Assembly: GCA_003281185.1 (NCBI GenBank)
Contig: QCCS01000003.1
Coordinates: 1 to 34,342, forward strand
Source: Prochlorococcus sp. AG-347-M15
GTDB lineage: Bacteria > Cyanobacteriota > Cyanobacteriia > PCC-6307 > Cyanobiaceae
DNA: 34,342 nucleotides
Direction of reading: 5' to 3'
This document shows, one piece after another, positions 17,634-25,045 of the stretch (position 1 is its first letter; each line of letters opens with the position of its first letter). The position numbers were made by a program, and so were the translations under genes. Below the pieces are notes generated by a model. That model did no database searches and was not told the origin of the DNA. It was given only the letters and a program-made list of their open reading frames with translations.

Positions 17634-17710
17634 CGGGGCGTGGCGCAGCTTGGTAGCGCGGGTGCTTTGGGAGCACTAGGTCGCAGGTTCGAATCCTGTC
17701 GCCCCGACCA
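17634..17710 (+). tRNA. trnP: tRNA-Pro (UGG), intact; island integration site
   Basis: Acceptor stem CGGGGCG/CGCCCCG, D arm GCGCAGCTTGGTAGCGC, anticodon loop TTTGGGA with anticodon TGG, TPsiC loop TTCGAATC, discriminator A and ACCA at the end (17707-17710). The 3' half from the anticodon stem is repeated five more times to the right. A spurious reading frame on the opposite strand (with [16 protein letters not shown]) is the usual artefact over this tRNA. Confidence 0.96.
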
Positions 17711-17730
17711 TTTAAAAACCAAGTCATACT

Positions 17731-17755
17731 AGCGAGTCTCCCAACTCGCTTTTTT
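17731..17755 (+). terminator. tRNA-Pro terminator
   Basis: AGCGAGT-ctccca-ACTCGCT followed by T5 is a clear Rho-independent terminator just after the tRNA. Counterparts with different stem sequences follow the tRNA remnants. Confidence 0.85.
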
Positions 17756-17780
17756 ATTTCTCAGAAGTCTCAATAATTTA

Positions 17781-17802
17781 AATAGCGATTAAATAGCGAT
17801 TA
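17781..17802. repeat. Cassette A left doublet (arm-type site candidate)
   Basis: AATAGCGATTA occurs twice back to back (17781-17791, 17792-17802), 74 bp after the end of the tRNA copy; an inverted copy TTAATCGCTAAC is at about 17832. The same word in an 11-bp doublet returns at 21883-21903, near the right end of this cassette, in the same orientation. Confidence 0.75.
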
Positions 17803-17831
17803 TTTGTATAGCCTTGTATAACTTTGTCCAG

Positions 17832-17933
17832 TTAATCGCTAACCATCACTAGGTTCATTAAACCTCTAAATAAAATAATCAATAAAGTACCAATACTGAA
17901 AATTAAACTCCAACCCTGAGAATTAATTTTCAA
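17832..17933 (-). CDS. Small membrane protein of the MKINSQGW type, 33 residues
   Basis: TTG start at 17933 gives MKINSQGWSLIFSIGTLLII followed by a short tail; one membrane span. There is no upstream ATG before an in-frame stop. A homologue with the same first 13 residues lies at 23923-23985 in another cassette. The gene sits at the left edge of cassette A beside the recombination doublet. Function unknown. Confidence 0.55.
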   Translation of the reverse strand: MKINSQGWSLIFSIGTLLIILFRGLMNLVMVSD

Positions 17934-17987
17934 TTTAAAAATTATTTATATGTAATGAGTAAAAAACCTAAATAGGTTAAAAACCAT

Positions 17988-18311
17988 TTATTCACAAGAC
18001 CTTTTACTTGATGATGACTGAATTAAATTACCCATCCAATTTTTAATATCTGATAATACTTCCAAATCTAATTTGTAGTAAACCCATCTACCTTCTTGTC
18101 TATCAGAGATAAGACCTGAATCCTTAAGGATTTTTATATGATAGGAAATTTTAGATTGAGATAATCCAGTTACTTTAACTATGTCGCAAACACATATCTC
18201 TCCACCCATCATTAATTCAAGAATATTTATTCTAATCGGATCTGAGAGTGACTCCATTATCCCAATAAATTGATCACTATCAATCCTTTTAAGTTGTTCT
18301 AACAAAATCAA
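17988..18311 (-). CDS. arsR: ArsR-family arsenic-responsive repressor
   Basis: A 107-residue winged-helix protein. The metalloid site EICVCD (C40, C42) matches the ELCVCDL motif of ArsR, and the recognition region is TGLSQSKISYHIKILKDSGLI, then RQEGRWVYYKL. The C-terminal SCE provides another Cys that could complete the As(III) site. The start is a TTG at 18311; the next in-frame Met is residue 19, too late for the family. It is divergent from gap, and two palindromes between them are likely operators for both. Confidence 0.88.
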   Translation of the reverse strand: MILLEQLKRIDSDQFIGIMESLSDPIRINILELMMGGEICVCDIVKVTGLSQSKISYHIKILKDSGLISDRQEGRWVYYKLDLEVLSDIKNWMGNLIQSSSSKRSCE

Positions 18312-18357
18312 AAGATCATTAACTTTTTAAATACTAACCTAAAAAATTTAATTACAC

Positions 18358-18395
18358 ATATCAAGAATTATTGATATATCAATTATTTTTGATAT
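18358..18395. promoter_or_regulatory. Twin ArsR-like operators between arsR and gap
   Basis: Two perfect palindromes ATATCAA-N6-TTGATAT at 18358-18377 and 18376-18395, sharing two bases. They lie between the divergent starts, and the second abuts a TATATT (18395-18400) that can serve as -10 for gap. Form and position fit ArsR/SmtB operators. A similar pair stands before pstS. Confidence 0.7.
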
Positions 18396-18421
18396 ATATT
18401 ATATTAGGTTTTGAAATTTCT

Positions 18422-19450
18422 ATGAAAATTGGAATTAACGGATTTGGAAGAATTGGTAGGTTAGTTTTAAGAATTTTATGGGAAAGAAAAGATATTGAAA
18501 TAACTCATATAAATGAAATTAATGGGGATTCTTTAACTGCATCTCATTTACTAGAGTTTGATTCTGTTCATGGTAAATGGAATAAAAAAATAGCTTCGAA
18601 TGACAACGAAATAATAATTGAAGATAAAAAAATTTCCTTTACATCAATAAAGAACTATCTTGATGTTCCATGGAATAAATCTTCGGTTGATCTTGTTTTG
18701 GAATGTACAGGTAAAAACAAAGCTCCTAAAGAATTAAATCCATACTTTGATTCTCTTGGAATAAAAAAAGTAATAGTTGCTTGTCCTGTGAAAGGAATTG
18801 TGGGAGGGGAACAAGCACTTAATATTGTTTATGGAATTAATCAAGCCCTTTATAAACCTGAAAAACATAAATTAATTACAGCAGCATCCTGTACTACAAA
18901 TTGCTTGGCTCCCATCGTAAAAGTTGTTAATGAAAATTTCTCAATTAAACATGGGGTTATAACAACTATTCATGACGTTACAAATACACAATCTCCAGTA
19001 GATTTTTACAAAAGTGACTTAAGAAGAGCAAGAGGATGCATGCAAAGCTTAATACCTACTACAACTGGATCAGCTAATGCGATTGCTGAAATTTTCCCTG
19101 AATTAGAAGGAAAACTAAATGGTCATGCAGTAAGGGTTCCACTTCTAAACGCCTCATTAACCGATATAGTTTTTGAATTAAATAAGGCAGTAACTGAAGA
19201 GCAAGTAAATAATGAATTTAAAAAAGCATCTGAAACATACTTAAAAGGTATTCTTGGATACGAGGAGAGACCCTTAGTATCCGCTGATTACTTAAATGAC
19301 TGTAGAAGTTCAATAATTGATGGACTTTCAACGATGGTTGTAAATTCTAATTTATTAAAGATTTATGCCTGGTATGACAATGAGTGGGGTTATAGTTGCA
19401 GGCTTGCAGATCTTACTTCTTATGTAATTGAGAAAGAAAATAAATTTTAG
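18422..19450 (+). CDS. gap: Glyceraldehyde-3-phosphate dehydrogenase of the ars operon
   Basis: A 342-residue GAPDH starting [14 protein letters not shown] (ATG at 18422; a longer frame adds 17 hydrophobic residues across the operator and is rejected). The catalytic [10 protein letters not shown] and the His in [10 protein letters not shown] are present, as are [18 protein letters not shown] and [11 protein letters not shown]. Next to arsJ, 5 bp away, such GAPDHs are known to use arsenate in place of phosphate, giving unstable 1-arseno-3-phosphoglycerate for export. The neighbours, not the enzyme sequence, give the arsenate role. Confidence 0.9.
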   Translation: MKIGINGFGRIGRLVLRILWERKDIEITHINEINGDSLTASHLLEFDSVHGKWNKKIASNDNEIIIEDKKISFTSIKNYLDVPWNKSSVDLVLECTGKNKAPKELNPYFDSLGIKKVIVACPVKGIVGGEQALNIVYGINQALYKPEKHKLITAASCTTNCLAPIVKVVNENFSIKHGVITTIHDVTNTQSPVDFYKSDLRRARGCMQSLIPTTTGSANAIAEIFPELEGKLNGHAVRVPLLNASLTDIVFELNKAVTEEQVNNEFKKASETYLKGILGYEERPLVSADYLNDCRSSIIDGLSTMVVNSNLLKIYAWYDNEWGYSCRLADLTSYVIEKENKF

Positions 19451-19455
19451 TTTTT

Positions 19456-20712
19456 ATGAAGTTATCTAGCCTTCAACAATATAGTGTCGTTACCGCAAAC
19501 TATTGGGCATTTACTCTTACTGACGGTGCATTGAGAATACTAGTTGTTGGTCATTTTCATGAACTTGGTTATTCAACTCTGCAAATAGCTTTACTTTTTC
19601 TTTTCTATGAATTTTTTGGAATAATTACAAATCTTTTTGGAGGATGGATAGGGGCAAGATATGGGTTGAGACTTACTTTATGGCTAGGAACGATTCTGCA
19701 AATTCTTGCTCTTTTCATGCTGATTCCAGTCAAAGAGAATTGGTCAATAATCTTTAGCGTCTCATACGTTATGTTAGCCCAAGCACTTAGTGGGGTAGCA
19801 AAAGATTTAAATAAAATGAGTTCAAAAAGTACAGTTAAATCAATAGTTCCAGATTCAGAAGAGAATAATCAAAACAGTCAAAAACAATTATTTAAGTGGG
19901 TTTCAATTTTAACAGGATCTAAAAATGCACTTAAGGGTGTTGGTTTCTTCCTAGGGGGTCTCTTATACAAGCTATTGGGCTTTAATAATGCAGTTGGAAT
20001 AATGGGTTTAGGTCTATGCTTCGCATTCTTTTTAACTTTATGTCTTCCTAAAGATTCAGGGAAAATGAAAAGAAAGCCAATTTTTAAAGACCTTTATTCA
20101 AAGTCTAAAGGTATTAATATTCTTTCAAGTGCAAGGTTTTTCTTATTTGGAGCAAGAGATGTCTGGTTTGTAGTAGCTCTTCCAGTATTTTTAGACATTT
20201 CTTTTGGATGGGATTATTTAAAAATAGGGCTGTTCTTGGGTGGATGGATAATAATCTATGGTTTCTTTCAAGTATTAGCTCCATTACTTAGAAAAGTATG
20301 GGGGAAAAATAATAGCCCAACAAAAACTACCGTTCAATTTTGGGGACTTATCTTGACGGTTATTCCTTTATTTATTTCAGGAGCATTAAACGGTGATAAA
20401 TCATTAGGTCCTGTAATTGTTATTGGATTAATAATATTCGGCTTTATTTTTGCAATGAATTCATCTACTCATTCCTACTTGATTTTGGCTTATTCAGATA
20501 ATGAGAAAGTAAGTTTAAATGTTGGTTATTACTATATGGCTAATGCAGCGGGAAGATTATTTGGAACCCTACTATCGGGCTTATTATTTATGCTCGGTAA
20601 AAATGCCACTATTGGTATGCAGTATTGTTTATATACTTCATCTATTTTGATTTTTATTGCTTGGCTTACTAGTTCTAAATTACCTTCCTATTCTTCCAAC
20701 AGCTTCAATTGA
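19456..20712 (+). CDS. arsJ: ArsJ, major-facilitator efflux permease for 1-arseno-3-phosphoglycerate
   Basis: A 418-residue MFS transporter with about 11-12 hydrophobic segments. The stretches NYWAFTLTDGALRILVV, TNLFGGWIGARYGLRLTL and AQALSGVAKDLNKMSSKS match what I know of ArsJ, and its position directly after GAPDH and beside arsR is the classic gap-arsJ pair. The final 33 bp overlap the 3' end of the convergent pstS. Confidence 0.87.
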   Translation: MKLSSLQQYSVVTANYWAFTLTDGALRILVVGHFHELGYSTLQIALLFLFYEFFGIITNLFGGWIGARYGLRLTLWLGTILQILALFMLIPVKENWSIIFSVSYVMLAQALSGVAKDLNKMSSKSTVKSIVPDSEENNQNSQKQLFKWVSILTGSKNALKGVGFFLGGLLYKLLGFNNAVGIMGLGLCFAFFLTLCLPKDSGKMKRKPIFKDLYSKSKGINILSSARFFLFGARDVWFVVALPVFLDISFGWDYLKIGLFLGGWIIIYGFFQVLAPLLRKVWGKNNSPTKTTVQFWGLILTVIPLFISGALNGDKSLGPVIVIGLIIFGFIFAMNSSTHSYLILAYSDNEKVSLNVGYYYMANAAGRLFGTLLSGLLFMLGKNATIGMQYCLYTSSILIFIAWLTSSKLPSYSSNSFN

Positions 20713-21651
20713 TTTTTTTAAAATTTCACCTTTCAAGGGAACGAAACCCAAGGCAGGAGCTTTATCTTGGTATTCATCGCTGAGCAATTTATAAAATGTA
20801 TCTTGAATTGCCTTAGTATTCCTTCCATTACCTGTTTCATAAGCAAGTATCCAAGTTAAGGTTGCTATTGGATAAGCTCCTTTAGCAGTGGGGTTTGGAT
20901 TTTTACCAGCCAAGTTCTTATCAAGAGTTATTCCATTTAAAGCTATCGCGCCTGATTCAGTATTTGGAGTAACAAATTCACCAGAAAGATTTTGAAGTGC
21001 AGCAGCCTTAACCTTACCTTTAATGTATGACTGGTTTACATAACCAATTGCACCTGGAGTATTTTGAATAACACCTGCAACACCAGAATTGCCTTTTGCA
21101 CCAACTCCCGAAGGCCATTTAACAGATTTACCAGTACCTAAATTCCAGGTCTTAGAGAAAGCCTCCATAGAATTTGTAAAAGCTTTAGTCGTGCCTGAGC
21201 CATCAGAACGATGGGCCCAAGTTAATTTACCTGACTTACATCCTAATTCCTTCCAATTTTTAATCATTCCCATTGCTACTTGAACAGCTTGTTCTTGTGT
21301 TAGTTTCAAGTCGCAATCATAGTTATATCCAAACGCAATTGTTCCACCCACCATCGGTATTTGCACAAGTCCTCTAGTAACTTTTTTTATATCAGCTTCT
21401 TTCATTGGATCGTCAGAGGCTCCAAAATTAACAGTTTCGTCTATGAAAGCTTTTCTTCCAGATCCAGAACCTACTGCTTGATAATTAACTCTAGGGCCTC
21501 CAGATTTAGCTAAGTCAAAAAACCACCTGGTATAAATTTTCGAAGGAAATGATGCACCAGCTCCACTCAATCTTTTTGAAGCCATCGCAGATGGAGAAAG
21601 TATTAATGAAATTGCAGAAGATAAAATGAGAGTTTTTTTGAAAATACTCAT
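20680..21651 (-). CDS. pstS: PstS phosphate-binding protein of the phosphate ABC transporter
   Basis: A 323-residue periplasmic binding protein: signal peptide MSIFKKTLILSSAISLILSP with cleavage near AMA/SKR, then GAGASFPSKIYTRWF, GSGSGRKAF, NFGASDDPM and WAHRSDGSGTTKAFTN, which line the phosphate pocket. No pst permease genes are nearby, so it either feeds a transporter elsewhere or is a second copy. It converges on arsJ with a 33-bp overlap. Two ArsR-like palindromes lie 70-108 bp upstream, and farther up is a hairpin module, so arsenic control rather than PhoB control is likely. No pho box was searched in detail. Confidence 0.92.
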   Translation of the reverse strand: MSIFKKTLILSSAISLILSPSAMASKRLSGAGASFPSKIYTRWFFDLAKSGGPRVNYQAVGSGSGRKAFIDETVNFGASDDPMKEADIKKVTRGLVQIPMVGGTIAFGYNYDCDLKLTQEQAVQVAMGMIKNWKELGCKSGKLTWAHRSDGSGTTKAFTNSMEAFSKTWNLGTGKSVKWPSGVGAKGNSGVAGVIQNTPGAIGYVNQSYIKGKVKAAALQNLSGEFVTPNTESGAIALNGITLDKNLAGKNPNPTAKGAYPIATLTWILAYETGNGRNTKAIQDTFYKLLSDEYQDKAPALGFVPLKGEILKKSIEAVGRIGR

Positions 21652-21720
21652 TAGTCACTTAGATTGAAGACAATTTATTTATAGCATCAAACAAAAAGCG
21701 AAATACAAAGATTAAGAAAT

Positions 21721-21759
21721 ACATCAAAATATTTTGATATAATCAATAATTATTGATAT
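21721..21759 (-). promoter_or_regulatory. Twin ArsR-like operators upstream of pstS
   Basis: ACATCAA-N6-TTGATAT at 21721-21740 and TAATCAA-N6-TTGATAT at 21740-21759. Both keep ATCAA-N6-TTGAT exactly and repeat the tandem layout seen between arsR and gap. Their place in the pstS leader or promoter suggests pstS belongs to the same arsenic regulon. Confidence 0.62.
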
Positions 21760-21797
21760 ATACTACCTGTTCGCTCTTTTTAAACGCTTATTACTTT

Positions 21798-21844
21798 CAT
21801 AAAAAAGAGGGTTTTATCCCTCTATATTGAATCGACTGTCAATC
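21798..21844 (-). repeat. Leader module copy (TTGACAGTCGAT + hairpin + T6 + ATG)
   Basis: Read on the minus strand: ATTGACAGTCGAT, then an AT-rich -10-like stretch, AGAGGG-ataaaa-CCCTCT, T6 and ATG at 21800, which opens only a 6-codon frame. It lies about 150 bp upstream of pstS on the same strand. It closely matches copies at 24476, 28400, 28793, 29246 and 29728. Confidence 0.6.
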
Positions 21845-21882
21845 AATGATATTTTACAGCTCCTAAAGCACTAGGTCTTTGG

Positions 21883-21903
21883 TTAGCGATTATTTAGCGA
21901 TTA
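21883..21903. repeat. Cassette A right doublet
   Basis: TAGCGATTA at 21884-21892 and 21895-21903 (period 11), followed as at the left end by TTGTAT and then TTGTATAACTTTG. It ends 126 bp before the tRNA-Pro remnant at 22029. Confidence 0.75.
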
Positions 21904-22028
21904 ATTGTATATCTAAGGATAATTTTGTATAACTTTGGCCTATTTTTAAGACTCGTAATTTTGTAGATATAGCAACTAACAAGCTATAGCCTAACTTGTT
22001 TATTTAACCCACTGTCTCAAATTGGAGG

Positions 22029-22079
22029 GCGGGTGCTTTGGGAGCACTAGGTCGCAGGTTCGAATCCTGTCGCCCCGAC
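22029..22079 (+). repeat. tRNA-Pro 3' remnant 1 (att-like)
   Basis: 51 bp identical to the intact tRNA from GCGGGTGCTTTGGG to the discriminator GAC. The 5' half and D arm are missing, so it is not a tRNA gene. Similarity continues weakly into CCAAGTCATA and a T-run, like the region after the intact tRNA. Confidence 0.93.
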
Positions 22080-22152
22080 TCTCTAAAACCAAGTCATAGA
22101 AAGCATTCCCAAGCTGTCTTTTTTATTTTGTAAGTAGTCTCATGTTTAGATT

Positions 22153-22173
22153 TGCCCCTCCAGTAGCCCCTCC
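22153..22173. repeat. Cassette B left doublet
   Basis: GCCCCTCC at 22154-22161 and 22166-22173 (period 12), 74 bp after the tRNA remnant; GC-rich and striking in this AT-rich DNA. The same doublet recurs at 23093-23112. Confidence 0.75.
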
Positions 22174-22223
22174 TGAGCTATAGCTTGCTATTACTTGCAC
22201 CTATTAGTGCTCCTTTTGCCCAA

Positions 22224-22352
22224 CTAGTCATATACTTTCTCCTGGTCTAATATCTCTCTCTTATAACCCTCAGCAAGCTCATCATTATATCTGCACTCTT
22301 CAATTATTTTTACTATCTCGGAGATAGCTATAGTTTTTCGATCTTGCATCAT
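22224..22352 (-). CDS. Small helical hypothetical protein, 42 residues
   Basis: Starts at 22352 (or the next codon, 22349). The product starts MMQDRKTIAISEIVKIIEEC and is charged and helical, without a membrane span. It follows the 96-residue gene by 13 bp on the same strand, so the two probably form an operon. Family unknown; it could be a DNA- or protein-binding small partner. Confidence 0.5.
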   Translation of the reverse strand: MMQDRKTIAISEIVKIIEECRYNDELAEGYKREILDQEKVYD

Positions 22353-22365
22353 TTAATAGTTATTT

Positions 22366-22656
22366 TTAAGCAGCATCATATTCATCCCTATCTTCAAGCT
22401 CTCTCATAAATCTTTTATCTAATAAGTAATTGTCTATAAGCTCTGCTGCCATAACTATCTCAGCAGCATTTTTAGATAGTTCTTGTGGATCTTTGTCTAA
22501 TAAGTAATTGTCTATAAGCTCTAGATTGTGCTCGTTTTCTTTGATTGGTTTATCGCTGTCTAATAGCTTTCTTATTTGTGTAAATACAAGCTCTTTATCG
22601 TATCCACTTTCTCTAATTTCTTTCAACATTTCGTCAGGAATTTCCATAATCGTCAA
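22366..22656 (-). CDS. Acidic helical hypothetical protein with internal repeat, 96 residues
   Basis: The product begins MTIMEIPDEMLKEIRESGYD and contains the decapeptide ELIDNYLLDK twice, 26 residues apart. The encoding 27 bases are identical at 22418-22444 and 22496-22522, so the duplication is recent or kept by conversion. No membrane segment and no family recognised. The start is preceded by GGGGTTGACGATT rather than a clear SD. It heads a two-gene unit in cassette B. Confidence 0.55.
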   Translation of the reverse strand: MTIMEIPDEMLKEIRESGYDKELVFTQIRKLLDSDKPIKENEHNLELIDNYLLDKDPQELSKNAAEIVMAAELIDNYLLDKRFMRELEDRDEYDAA

Positions 22657-22755
22657 CCCCTTAAAAACTTCTCTATATCTATAGAAACGTATTTCAAATA
22701 AAAATCAAATATTATTTATAGAATTAATTAGAAGAAAAATAATCTTTGATATTTA

Positions 22756-23073
22756 ATGTTGCGAATTCTTCCGTTACCAATTTTTATTTGCATTTATCTA
22801 TTCTCTTGGTGGAGATGTAAAAAAAATATTATCGCTAGTGATAAGCAACTAAAACCTTGCATTGATTGGGCATATATAAAAAATTTATCTCTCCCACCAA
22901 AACCTTCATTTGTCGAGTTTTATATTGTTTATGTTTCTTCTTTTTTTAAATTTCCTATTGGGATAATTATTCAACAACTACCTTTCGCAAAGAAAGTAAG
23001 ATATTACGAAAGAGAAATGAAATTAATATTTGATAAATGGAATTTAGAAAAAATTAAAAAAATAATTAACTAA
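22756..23073 (+). CDS. Hypothetical protein with N-terminal membrane segment, 105 residues
   Basis: Begins MLRILPLPIFICIYLFSWWR, a membrane anchor with positive residues after it, then a soluble or peripheral part with a second hydrophobic stretch FYIVYVSSFFKFPIGIII and a basic tail. ATG at 22756 is preceded by TTGATATTTA, with no SD. Divergent from the 96-residue gene. Not recognised. Confidence 0.5.
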   Translation: MLRILPLPIFICIYLFSWWRCKKNIIASDKQLKPCIDWAYIKNLSLPPKPSFVEFYIVYVSSFFKFPIGIIIQQLPFAKKVRYYEREMKLIFDKWNLEKIKKIIN

Positions 23074-23092
23074 ATATCTATCAAATCAGAAG

Positions 23093-23112
23093 AGCCCCTC
23101 AAAGAGCCCCTC
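23093..23112. repeat. Cassette B right doublet
   Basis: AGCCCCTC at 23093-23100 and 23105-23112 (period 12), same orientation as at 22153. It ends 126 bp before the next tRNA remnant, the same distance as in cassette A. Confidence 0.75.
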
Positions 23113-23237
23113 CCGACAGATATCATGCTATTTCAAACAATATCAGTACTGTTTTTTCTGTCCCAAAAATGATTAACTACTAGATATTTAATCAGTAATA
23201 TCAATAGTTCTTAGAAATGTCTTAAAAAACATCTCTA

Positions 23238-23307
23238 GTGCTTTGGGAGCACTAGGTCGCAGGTTCGAATCCTGTCGCCCCGCCATTTAAAAACCAAGTC
23301 ATACTAG
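23238..23307 (+). repeat. tRNA-Pro 3' remnant 2 with downstream tail
   Basis: GTGCTTTGGG to CGCCCCG matches the intact tRNA exactly over 45 bp; after a one-base deletion the match continues through CCATTTAAAAACCAAGTCATACTAG without the spaces changing, so this remnant retains the sequence just after the intact gene. A hairpin AGAGA/TCTCT with T-run follows (23306-23333). Confidence 0.93.
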
Positions 23308-23414
23308 AGAGTCACCAAAAATCTCTTTTTTTATGTTTATGTCTCAAATTGAGAAAGGGACTCTCTAAGGTCACTCGTTTGAAGTACTTTGATCTAAAAT
23401 GCGTCTAGTTATAA

Positions 23415-23663
23415 CTAGAAAAAACTACTGAAGATACTTGTTTTCTTCCATCCCTCATCCAGTAGTTGTTTATATTCCTCCCTAGCTGCTTCTATAGTTT
23501 CAACTCTGCTTCCCTTCATAACTGGTTTACTACTCCTTTTATATACACATCCATAACTAATCATCATTGCATCAATACTAGGACTAGGCTTCGACACATC
23601 CTCAAATGGTTCAAATACTTTTATCCTATTTCTTTCACTATTTATAAGAATAAATCTTTCCAT
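23415..23663 (-). CDS. DUF1651-like protein, 82 residues
   Basis: Pattern: N-terminal INSERNRIKVFEPF, a central short strand, and C-terminal AAREEYKQLLDEGWKKT. This W/N-x-x-R..F ... A...W/Y..L...GW+.T layout is the marine picocyanobacterial DUF1651 family, function unknown; another member ends cassette E (30761). Its ATG overlaps the stop of the preceding membrane protein (TAATG), indicating coupled translation. Confidence 0.6.
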   Translation of the reverse strand: MERFILINSERNRIKVFEPFEDVSKPSPSIDAMMISYGCVYKRSSKPVMKGSRVETIEAAREEYKQLLDEGWKKTSIFSSFF

Positions 23664-23914
23664 TACTTGCCTTTAGATAAAAGATAATTTAAAAAAATAC
23701 CTCCTAAAACTAATAAACATCCCATAGCAACAAATCCAAGTAAATCTATTAATGATTTATCAGTATTTATTTTTAGAAAAGTTAAAGCAAAAGCTATTGG
23801 AGGGAATAATAATATTGCTTTTGGAATGAGCGCCTGATTCCATTTCTTTATATTCGTATCTTCTTCGTTTAGCTCTTGATACATCTTTTCTAGTTTTTTT
23901 CTTTCTTCTTCCAT
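23663..23914 (-). CDS. Two-span membrane protein, 83 residues
   Basis: ATG at 23914 gives MEEERKKLEKMYQELNEE, a charged helix, then two hydrophobic segments (ALIPKAILLFPPIAFALTFL; LLGFVAMGCLLVLGGIFLNY). A TTG six codons upstream is possible but overlaps the previous gene. It is third of four tightly packed minus-strand genes. Unknown function. Confidence 0.6.
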   Translation of the reverse strand: MEEERKKLEKMYQELNEEDTNIKKWNQALIPKAILLFPPIAFALTFLKINTDKSLIDLLGFVAMGCLLVLGGIFLNYLLSKGK

Positions 23915-23922
23915 TAAATAAG

Positions 23923-23985
23923 CTATAAGCAAATAATTGCTCCCATACTAAAAATTAAGCTCCACCCTTGCGAGTTAATTTTCAT
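23923..23985 (-). CDS. Mini-protein of the MKINSQGW type, 20 residues (shortened)
   Basis: ATG at 23985 overlaps the stop of the preceding gene (ATGA). The 20 codons match the 33-residue gene at 17832-17933 in the first 13 residues, then end early at TAG. It may be a truncated copy or a real micro-protein; the overlap favours translation. Confidence 0.45.
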   Translation of the reverse strand: MKINSQGWSLIFSMGAIICL

Positions 23986-24095
23986 TGATAAATATAAAGT
24001 AATTTTATATAAATTCCCAACAATACTAATGTTGCTAAACCCCCTCCAATAAGTATATTTGGTTGATTATTCCAAAGATTAGTTAAATATTCCAT
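23982..24095 (-). CDS. Small membrane protein, 37 residues
   Basis: Product begins MEYLTNLWNNQPNILIGGGL and has one glycine-rich membrane span. It heads a minus-strand run of four overlapping or abutting small genes (24095 to 23415). No family recognised. Confidence 0.5.
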   Translation of the reverse strand: MEYLTNLWNNQPNILIGGGLATLVLLGIYIKLLYIYQ

Positions 24096-24350
24096 AAATA
24101 AAATTACTCATTAACATAGTAATTTATTTGAAATTTTCAATCAAATAAAATCTTTAACTAATATTGATTGATAACATCTTCAAGAATCTATTTGATAATT
24201 ACTATTTAGATGACCAAATCTTCAAGGCGGCAAAGAGAACATTTGATTGACAGTCATAAAACCCCCGACCCTACTTTTTTTAGATAAAGTACCTATTTTT
24301 TGTTATTCATTTAAAGATTATTATTTTGAGCAAATAACAGGATTTAAAAA

Positions 24351-24473
24351 ATGATGAAACTTGCAATCATTTTCTTACCAATTGTCTTTGCACTTATATG
24401 GGCTCTATTTATTGGGTTAAGAATAAATAGAGTAGAAACTAGAGATGGAAAAAGAAAATTAATTAATTATTAA
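24351..24473 (+). CDS. Small membrane protein, 40 residues
   Basis: Product MMKLAIIFLPIVFALIWALF then a basic tail with NRVETRDGKRK; one span with positive-inside tail. The first or second ATG (24351, 24354) can start. A terminator-like hairpin follows at 24498-24519. Unknown function. Confidence 0.55.
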   Translation: MMKLAIIFLPIVFALIWALFIGLRINRVETRDGKRKLINY

Positions 24474-24475
24474 TA

Positions 24476-24519
24476 GATTGATAGTCGATCTAAAATAAGG
24501 GGCAATTAGCTCCTTTTTT
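24476..24519 (+). terminator. Leader-module copy acting as terminator between convergent genes
   Basis: GATTGATAGTCGATCTAAAAT then AAGGGGC-aatta-GCTCCTT and T6. The upstream gene ends at 24473 and the DsrE-like gene on the other strand ends at 24518, so at this place only termination makes sense, although the left part equals the module found in front of other genes. Confidence 0.65.
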
Positions 24520-24895
24520 AATAGCAAAGTACGCTATCCGCTTTAATTGATTCTTCAACTAGAACATCTGGCATAACAAACTCTGCAGTGTATCCATCAA
24601 GAAGCTTCTCATCGTAACCTCTTGATTTAGCAGACATTCCTGAGACATATATAGTAATTTTTGAATTCTTTAAATTTTGAAGATGTTCGTATAAATCTCC
24701 AGTACCTTGACCAACTATTTCACCCGCTTTTTTGCAATTTAATATTTGTACTCCGTCTCCTGCTAGAAAAAGTGTTACTTTATGATCGTTTTTTTCTGCA
24801 GTAAGGGCAACCAATAAACCTAAAGTTATTTTATTTTCGGATTCTAAACCGCTGTGAATATGTACTAACACTGTATTGTCGGTAATGATAGACAT
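24518..24895 (-). CDS. DsrE-family protein without the usual cysteines
   Basis: A 125-residue alpha/beta protein with VLVHIHSGLES at the start, VTLFLAGDGVQIL in the middle and IYVSGMSAKSRGY near residues 82-94. The DsrE/TusD fold normally has C..C before the RG at that place; here Ser occupies those positions, so sulfur transfer by this site is unlikely. Cys54 and Cys124 remain. The start has a strong SD (GGGGAGGATTAA before ATG), one of the best in the island. Role unknown. Confidence 0.7.
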   Translation of the reverse strand: MSIITDNTVLVHIHSGLESENKITLGLLVALTAEKNDHKVTLFLAGDGVQILNCKKAGEIVGQGTGDLYEHLQNLKNSKITIYVSGMSAKSRGYDEKLLDGYTAEFVMPDVLVEESIKADSVLCY

Positions 24896-24954
24896 TTAAT
24901 CCTCCCCAATTTTTTTTATCCTAAATAAAATCTATTTTCATTAGCTGTTTTTTT

Positions 24955-24996
24955 ATGAAACGCTTACTACTTGCACTGCTAATAGTTAAAAAATGA
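24955..24996 (+). pseudogene. Relic of a signal-peptide start (K-x-LLLA)
   Basis: ATG AAA CGC TTA CTA CTT GCA ... encodes MKRLLLALLIVKK then stop. This is the typical start of a secreted Prochlorococcus protein with no mature part. Similar relics lie at about 28758 and at 30121. Confidence 0.35.
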
Positions 24997-25045
24997 CAGC
25001 CAACTTAGAGATAATCGTATACCATTTAAAAAATCAAAATCTTTA

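Noticed and set aside
17498..17722. Minus-strand ORF of 74 codons with [16 protein letters not shown]
   Set aside because: It is antisense to the intact tRNA-Pro and is a well-known false gene created by tRNA sequence.
18371..18421. Longer start for gap
   Set aside because: The extra 17 residues are translated from the operator palindromes; GAPDH begins at MKIGINGFG.
24210..24287. 25-codon ORF starting MTKSSRRQREHLIDSHKTPD
   Set aside because: No SD, no relatives in the window, and its middle overlaps a partial leader-module word (ATTGACAGTC); not enough support.
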